This document shows, piece after piece, positions 58,389 through 64,000 of a stretch of DNA of 64,000 bases. This DNA comes from Bimuria novae-zelandiae CBS 107.79. Taxonomy: Eukaryota > Ascomycota > Dothideomycetes > Pleosporales > Didymosphaeriaceae. Location of the stretch: positions 40,405 to 104,404 of the forward strand of contig ML976703.1 in assembly GCA_010015655.1 (NCBI GenBank), given 5' to 3'. How positions within the stretch are numbered: the stretch's first letter is position 1; each line of letters opens with the position of its first letter. A model generated the notes under the pieces. That model saw nothing but the letters and a program-made list of their open reading frames with translations. It did no database searches and was not told the DNA's origin. Position numbers and translations under genes: made by a program.

Positions 58389-60580
58389 CTACACAGTCCC
58401 AACAACACCCTTCTCGCCCCCCTCTCGCCTAGCAATCTCCTCTACATTCACGACTGTTCCTTCCCTCGCCGATTTCTCCAATTCTTCCTTCCTCACCGCA
58501 CACTGAGCCTCATAATTTGCCCGATTTCTCTTGCACTTCGCATCCCACAACACATTCTCTCCCGCACAACTTGCACCCACAAGCTCAACAACAAGCACGA
58601 AGGCTAACAAACCTGTCACGGTGCCAACGAGATCCAAACTATTGAGATGCGCCAAAGGCAGACAAATTATTATGATAGCCACAAAGATGCGGGCGAGCAG
58701 ACGTTTACTCTTGAGCAATCGTTGATTCGGAATCGTCTTGTGAACATGCGTGTGTGCAAGGACAGCCATGCACAACAACGCGATGCCCGTGCCACCGCAG
58801 TAAAACCAGCGGAGCCCAGGACCGATGTGTTCCTCTGAGCGTGGAATGAAAGTCTCGTAGAGGGAGTCTAGCGGCGAATCAGGGGAGTCGTGTGCCCGGA
58901 CGAGGACAGCGAGTGCGGAGGCGGAGAGGACGAAGGACATGATGAAGGGGAGGTGGACGGAGAACCAGATCAGCGCTGTTGACACTGTTAGTAAAGACAT
59001 TCCATCATTCTCCAAGTCCGAGGAGCGATCCAAGACCATGTGTTGCTGTATCCGGGGTCGATACAACCCGCCACCCAATGTGTCTCGAAAACTGGATACC
59101 AGAGGTGCAGTGGGAACAAAAAAGAAGGCTTACCAGACCATACGCTTCTCCTAATAGCGTGTGTATGGAGATTGAAACTGTCGATCTCGAAATAAATCCA
59201 GTTGTATGTAAAAGCCTGGATTAGCCCCATGACCGCCTTCCCAAAGAACGCATTGATTCCAAATTCGACAGCGCTCTGGTAGAGCAGCCCCAACACGCAA
59301 CTTCCAAACACAAGTGTGACGAATGCGCCTGTCCTTTCGATACGATGCTCGATGTTAGCACCAGGGAAGAATTCGAATTTGGACTTGGCCCACGCCACAG
59401 CACGGGGAAAGTGGGAGCCCCATACTTGTGGGCGCTGGACAAGTATCATCAAGGACGACCCAAACGTGTCGAGCGCGAGTGCAGGCCAAATGAGCGCCTG
59501 TCTGCCTGGTTCTTCCACGTGTATGCTGCCGATCCAGAGAGCTGCCGGTAGAATGATGATTATGGCGTTCCCGATCATAGAGGCGCGTACCATGGGGATG
59601 GTGCAGGCGTACCAAAGGAGGCTCGAGGCGACAAATAGGCGGGCGGCGAGGTAGAAGGCTACGAGGGGCGTATAGGTGTGTTCAAAGGCCGATGCCATGT
59701 TCGTCGTGAAGCCCAACAGACATATCAGAATGAAGAGAACGGAGCAACGGCGTAGTATATCGTCGCAATCAAACCACGAGATCAAGAGCGAAATATCGGA
59801 CCAGAACTTCCAGCCCATGATAAAAGTGATAGCGAAGCGCAACAATGATTCACCCGTAGGGTGCTCTGCCGCCGTGTCGCCTGTGATGGCAATGATGCCT
59901 ACGTAGAAGAGGTCGATGAATAGCTCGTAGGAAGCTACTTCTTGCGCTTCTCGCGCGCGCCAGAGAAGGCCTTTGTGGAAGTACTGTCGCACGATGGGCT
60001 TTCGATAGAAGCGCATCGTAGTTCCGAGGTTCCTCTCGGCGTCCCATGCTTCTTTGTCGAACATGTCAGAGTCCGAGTGCATCGAGGTAGCACTGGAACT
60101 CGTCGGACTGTCCTTCGTTCTAAGATGCGCAGAGTAGCCATACTTTGAAAAGCTAGCGTCCAGCTGAACGGCGTGCGAGGAGACCATATGCAGCTCCCGG
60201 GACAGTTCATCCAGCTCGCGAATCACGCGCTCGAACTCCTCCGCGATTTCCGGATGTTTCTCCTTGAGACGCTGGCGCTGCTCTGAGTGGGATTGATGTG
60301 TATGTCGAAGCGCATCGATATGTTCTGGTGACCCATGTATCACAATGTCGAAGTCATCTTTCTCCGCTATAGAGAGGGTCTTCCGCAGGTGGTTCGATTC
60401 CTCCGGGGAGCCTGCAACGTGGACCCTCCTGCCGTCTGGTCGCAGAATGTGTCGGAGCCTTCCACCGGTATGATGAAATCGATGATGGTGTTGATGGTGG
60501 TGATGATTGCCGTGACCATCGTGGGTTGCAGGTTCTGCACCTACCACACCATCGAGCGGCGTTTCTGGCGACGAAGTCAT
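58389..60580 (-). CDS. LtrA-family (low temperature requirement A) multi-pass membrane protein
   Basis: Model: exon 1 60,580-59,134, intron 59,133-58,976 (GTAAGC...TTACTAACAGTGTCAACAG, 158 nt, the longest in the window), exon 2 58,975-58,389; 677 residues. The junction gives RRSVWSALIWFSVHLPF, joining two membrane helices. A His-rich N-terminus (HGNHHHHQHHHRFHH) and a long charged, partly coiled-coil region (DALRHTHQSHSEQRQRL) precede the membrane part. That begins with ASYELFIDLFYVGIIAI, the hallmark ELFFDLVFV-like motif of LtrA proteins, and has about ten further helices. A basic C-terminal tail follows (CKRNRANYEAQC). The family is named after a Listeria cold-growth locus; its biochemical role is not established. 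The His-rich end might bind metal, an inference. Confidence 0.82.
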
Positions 60581-61176
60581 GATTGTCTCCCCTGTCTTTC
60601 TTCCTATAATACGTCCTGTTGGTTCCTCGCGGCAACTTTGTGCTCGACTCGTGAATAGGCGACTGTACTAGTGCTGTAAAATGTGCAGTTCAGCACTGTC
60701 TAACGCGTCGCTCGACATAAGAAGAATTCGTCGACTCTTCATGTCATCACATTCGCCTTCTTCACCAGATATATATTCGACCAGCTATATTAGGGAGCAA
60801 GATCCGATAGCGCACAGTTCGGGGCCCGTCTCGCGCTTTTTTCGCTTCGCTGACCAAAGAAAAGAAGGTTTGTCTTTTCACGGCTTGGCAACATCCTTGA
60901 TTGGCCTCGATAGAGTGCCGAGCTTTCTGAATAAGCAGTACGAAGCAAGGCGGAGCCAGATGCGGATACAAGTGCGCTTTGTTAGCACTAGCACGTTTGC
61001 GTCAGCAGCGCATGTTCCTTGTACATTGTGGCTTTCTGGTGCTAGATACGATGAAGGAGCAATAGCCTCGCATGTTTTCTGAAGGCCTTACCCGCGCCTG
61101 CTCGATCAAGACGCTGGAAAGGCGTACTGAGACGTAGGCACATGTTCCTATACTAGGCGAGATCGCACTGGGGGTA
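60581..61176. promoter_or_regulatory. Promoter region of the LtrA-like gene
   Basis: 596 bp between the gene start and the left TIR of the transposon. Small ORFs on both strands have no motif. The transposon inserted about 600 bp upstream of the ATG, so it may bound this promoter. Confidence 0.55.
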
Positions 61177-61246
61177 CTCGCCCCACACGCCAACCGGAGG
61201 TTGGCCCTGCGCAGCCCAACGTAACTTCGCAGCCTAACGTAACTTT
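61177..61246 (+). repeat. Left terminal inverted repeat of F4
   Basis: It starts CTCGCCCCACACGCC. It contains the hairpin CCAACCGGAGGTTGG and two near-identical 17-bp direct units, GCAGCCCAACGTAACTT and GCAGCCTAACGTAACTT, possible transposase-binding sites. Confidence 0.95.
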
Positions 61247-62994
61247 TCGTCGCGGATTTTTCTATTTTCTTAATAAACAACCCACAACTATGCCTAAATA
61301 TTATAGCGAGAGCTATAAAATTAAGCAGCGTATCTCTAATTATCTCTCTAGTTTTTCTAGCTTAGAAATACCTAATTTTGCAGCTGCAGCACGCGAATAG
61401 AGCGTGCCTATTTCGCGACTTCGAGCGCGCGCTGGAGGCCGGATCAGCCGCCATGACCGTAGTGGCACGAATCTACGACTCTTAGAGACCTAGGATGAAG
61501 CGCTAAAGTCATATATACGTTACTGCAACACTATTAGCATGCTATACCTTATGCTATAGTTAAAAGGTGCTACTTAATATATCCTTAATCGTGCGCACCC
61601 TAATAGCAGAGCTTCCTTACTTAGTAAGGACTAGCTATCGCGATAGCTATTAAAAAATCTAGACTATCGCCGCATAAAGCAGAAGTTACAGTATATTAAT
61701 TATATAGTAATAGCAACGTTTAAAGCTTATAGCTATTATTTTATTAAGCTTAAAAAGGTGATATACACCTACGGCGTCACCCTATTAGATACCTATAATA
61801 TAGACGAAACCGGCTTCCGCATAGGTGTTAGTAGTAATTAATAGATTATTACTATAGAGTTTAATTATCCCTATATCTCTGCGTTAGAGACGTCGCGCGA
61901 TTATATTATAAGTATTAAATTAATCTCTAGCGATAGAGAGGTGCTCGAACCTATGCTTGTTATATAGGCTATTAATTACCTTTATTACTAGTATATAAAT
62001 ATGGCGCTGCCTGATAGCTATATAATTATTATATTAATATTAGGATACGCTAATAACTCTATCTTAATAAAGTAGCTAAAGTTCTTTAAAATATAAACGC
62101 GCGCGCGCTAGAAAGGCGTATAGTAATTACTTATATTTAATAGATTTAGTAGCTACCTTACTATTAAGTTTATATAGTTCTGCGATAATTATAAGATACT
62201 CCCCTTCTTACTATTACTATATTTATTACATTATCTGCAGCCTCTAGACGTCGTTTGTTTTTAGCTATTAAAGCAGAATTATAAAAAGGCTATAGAGATA
62301 GCCACCCGAACTAGCTGCACAGACTTTAACAAAGTCGAATTTTTACATGCGATCTATAAGATTAGGATAGATATATTTAAGTGTAGCACAATCCTAAGCG
62401 CCTGGGAGAAAGCTAGGATCTTTCTATTTAATCTAGAGCTTGTTTACATAAAGCTGCTAGCACCTATCCGGACGCCATCCCTATTAGTTCTATCCGCTGT
62501 TGATTCGAGCCCTATCGCCAATACACCTATAGCATATTAGCGGCAGCATCAAAAATGTCGCGCGCCCTAGAGAGAAGCAATATATCAAGCAGGAGGCTTA
62601 CAAAATTCCTAGAAAGCTCGTAATTGCTAATTAATAGTCTCGCGCTAGCCTAGCGCGACCTTATAGATATTACTATAGTAGCTTAATAACGCTAAAAAAG
62701 GTAGATTAAAGATAAAAGGCTAGTATAAAAAGGTAGTGTAGTAACTATTAAAGCAGCGTGATAAGTAATTAATTAACGTATAAAGCTTAAGGCTTAAAAG
62801 GTTACTTAAAAAGCTATAAAAATATATAAGGACGCCCACTTGCAGAGCCTATAAAATTAGCCCTAATAGGTCCTATCTCTTAGAGAGATGACTATAGATC
62901 CTGCCCTACTTGCTACACTAACTCCACTATATATTAGCCTATATAATTGAAGTCTACGCTGTCAAAAGACTGGATCAATTTCGATTCTTTATAC

Positions 62995-63064
62995 AAAGTT
63001 ACGTTAGGCTGCGAAGTTACGTTGGGCTGCGCAGGGCCAACCTCCGGTTGGCGTGTGGGGCGAG
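62995..63064 (-). repeat. Right terminal inverted repeat of F4
   Basis: Exact reverse complement of 61,177-61,246 as far as I can see, ending GGCGTGTGGGGCGAG before TA. Confidence 0.95.
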
Positions 63065-63066
63065 TA

Positions 63067-63557
63067 GTTGGTGGCCGCCGCGGCTCCTTAGGCGAGCTGA
63101 CGGTCCTCTAATTCGCTCCATATATACGCCATTGACTGACCCACAATATTAGTCCAAAAAGGCTCAAGCATAAAGCTTTTAACACCGTTCCACTCCCTCG
63201 CGTAAAGCTGAAAGTCGGAAATTGTATTTCTTATCCTAGAATAATAACACAGTAGCTATTAACGCTGGCGCAGACAAGCATCTAGGGGGCTCTGTCATCC
63301 TCTTATCCCCCGCTCTCTTGCCGACGAGGCACCCTCTCGCACAAAGCTAAGGGCCTGCCTGGTTCTACCGCCGATAGGAGCTCCGTTTTGTAACTTGGCA
63401 GCACTTAGTTCAGCAGGGGTAAATCGACGGCGCCTTGGCTGACAGATGTAACTAAACGGAGGCTTGTTTGGCTGTAATATTCTAATTTCCTAGTAGACTT
63501 TGTCAGATTGCTTGCTGCGGGGCGACCTATGGAGACCTTTGTTGTTGACGTCTGAAA
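63067..63557. other. Spacer between the transposon and the Myb/SANT-like ORF
   Basis: 491 bp of balanced composition. No gene was seen. It probably holds the upstream region of the next ORF. Confidence 0.5.
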
Positions 63558-64000
63558 ATGCCACCCTCAACGCCTCGCAACAAGCACCTCGAGCGCGTCG
63601 CCCAGGCCGTGATTTCTGAGTCTCCGTCACCAGTCAGGGGTCGTTGCCCCAGCCGTCGCCCCAGCCGTCGTCATCGCCGTCGCCTTCGCCCAGGCATCGA
63701 AGCTCTACACCCAGTGGAAGGTCGCGGATGACCTGGTCCGACAAGCAGCTCGAAACTCTGCTAGAAGCCCTATGTTTTACAGCCAGGGAGGGGAACAGGG
63801 CTGATGGCAAATTTAAGCCTCAGGGCTGGGCTTATGCCCAGAAGGAGGTGCAGAAGGTGTCGGGCAATAGACCTGTGACCATCGAACAATGCAAGGGCAA
63901 AGTCGATACCTGTAAAAAGGAGTGGCAGATTTGGGCGCAGCTCCGCCAGCAGTCAGGCTTCAGTGTCGTCGACGGTGAGGTTGTCGCTGACGAGGAGGTG
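63558..64000 (+). pseudogene. Myb/SANT-like DNA-binding protein, frameshifted and cut by the window edge
   Basis: The ATG at 63,558 opens MPPSTPRNKHLERVAQAVIS, but this frame ends at TGA 63,729-63,731. The other frame, open from about 63,622 to the window end, encodes a Ser/Pro-rich linker, then MTWSDKQLETLLEALCFTAREG, GWAYAQKEVQ, TIEQCKGKVDTCKKEWQIW and LRQQSGF. That is the W...LL...W...L..K...SGF pattern of Myb/SANT-like domains (Myb_DNA-bind_3). Joining the two needs one extra base near the G run 63,637-63,640. Such proteins occur as fungal transcription-factor-like families and in PIF/Harbinger-type transposons. The 3' end lies outside, so whether it is a dead or a live gene is open. Confidence 0.6.

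Larger units (their letters stand above)
61177..63064 (+). mobile_element. Fot1/pogo-like DNA transposon (copy F4), RIP-inactivated
   Basis: 1,888 bp bounded by 70-bp inverted repeats (61,177-61,246 and 62,995-63,064) with no mismatch seen, flanked by TA on both sides (61,175-61,176; 63,065-63,066). A transposase frame begins with ATG at 61,290 (MPKYYSESYKIKQRI, an HTH-type N-terminus). It keeps DTYNIDETGFRIGV at 61,788-61,829 and LQPLDVVCFQLLKQNY around 62,235-62,285, the signature of DDE_1 pogo transposases. TAG/TAA stops (first near 61,397) break it throughout. It differs in TIR from F1 and F3, so it is a separate family. It sits between the LtrA-like promoter and the Myb/SANT-like ORF. 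Confidence 0.92.

Noticed and set aside
60391..60401. Perfect tRNA B-box-like string GGTTCGATTCC
   Set aside because: It is antisense to codons of the LtrA-like gene (EESNHLRKT). No A box or cloverleaf can be formed around it.
24440..60580. A secondary-metabolite or other functional gene cluster
   Set aside because: The genes are unrelated housekeeping functions. No polyketide synthase, peptide synthetase, terpene cyclase or pathway-specific regulator was seen.

Overview
The window is nuclear DNA of a filamentous ascomycete (Pezizomycotina, most likely a dothideomycete). Three things point there. The genes have short 46-160 nt GT-AG introns with CTRAC-type branch sites. The single-copy gene set is typically fungal (SEC16, NEO1, PUF-family, GPI13, branching enzyme, ClpX, Spt23/Mga2-type factor, LtrA-like membrane protein). 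GC-balanced gene DNA is sharply separated from very AT-rich, TpA-saturated blocks in which every transposon ORF is broken by TAG/TAA codons, the mark of repeat-induced point mutation (RIP).

Layout. 1-914 is the 3' end of a GID5/ARMC8-type armadillo gene. 915-24,229 is an AT-rich RIP block made almost wholly of dead transposons: a Fot1/pogo-like element (1,432-3,283), a Tc1/mariner-like relic (about 3,900-5,160), a second Fot1-like relic (about 5,720-7,493), and a nested stack at 7,496-23,708. The stack is a Fot1-like element whose terminal inverted repeats enclose a retroelement fragment with a gag-like reading frame. That gag is split by a Ty3/Gypsy element (8,572-22,910; perfect 5-bp target duplication; 497-bp LTRs), and its integrase is in turn split by a second Ty3/Gypsy element in opposite orientation (13,290-20,490; 498-bp LTRs).

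24,440-60,580 is gene-rich: SEC16 (-), NEO1-type P4-ATPase (+), a single-pass membrane protein (-), a Puf3-like Pumilio protein (+), an unrecognised 648-aa protein (-), GPI13/PIG-O (-), glycogen branching enzyme (-), mitochondrial ClpX (+), a shortened Spt23/Mga2-type transcription factor (-), then a 3.7-kb stretch with no convincing gene and an LtrA-family membrane protein (-). 61,177-63,064 is a further Fot1/pogo-like element with 70-bp perfect inverted repeats and a RIP-broken transposase. The window ends in a partial Myb/SANT-like ORF with an apparent frameshift.

How the genes relate. These are independent housekeeping genes, not an operon or an obvious biosynthetic cluster. SEC16, NEO1 and GPI13 all serve the early secretory pathway (COPII site assembly, aminophospholipid flipping, GPI-anchor completion). 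Branching enzyme and ClpX share a 427-bp divergent promoter region; SEC16 and NEO1 share a 656-bp one. I rebuilt gene models by joining reading frames at splice sites and checking that family motifs continue across each junction. The least expected observations are an antisense ORF held in the same place by both Ty3/Gypsy copies, a local inversion inside one integrase, and a Spt23/Mga2-type factor that ends straight after its DNA-binding region.
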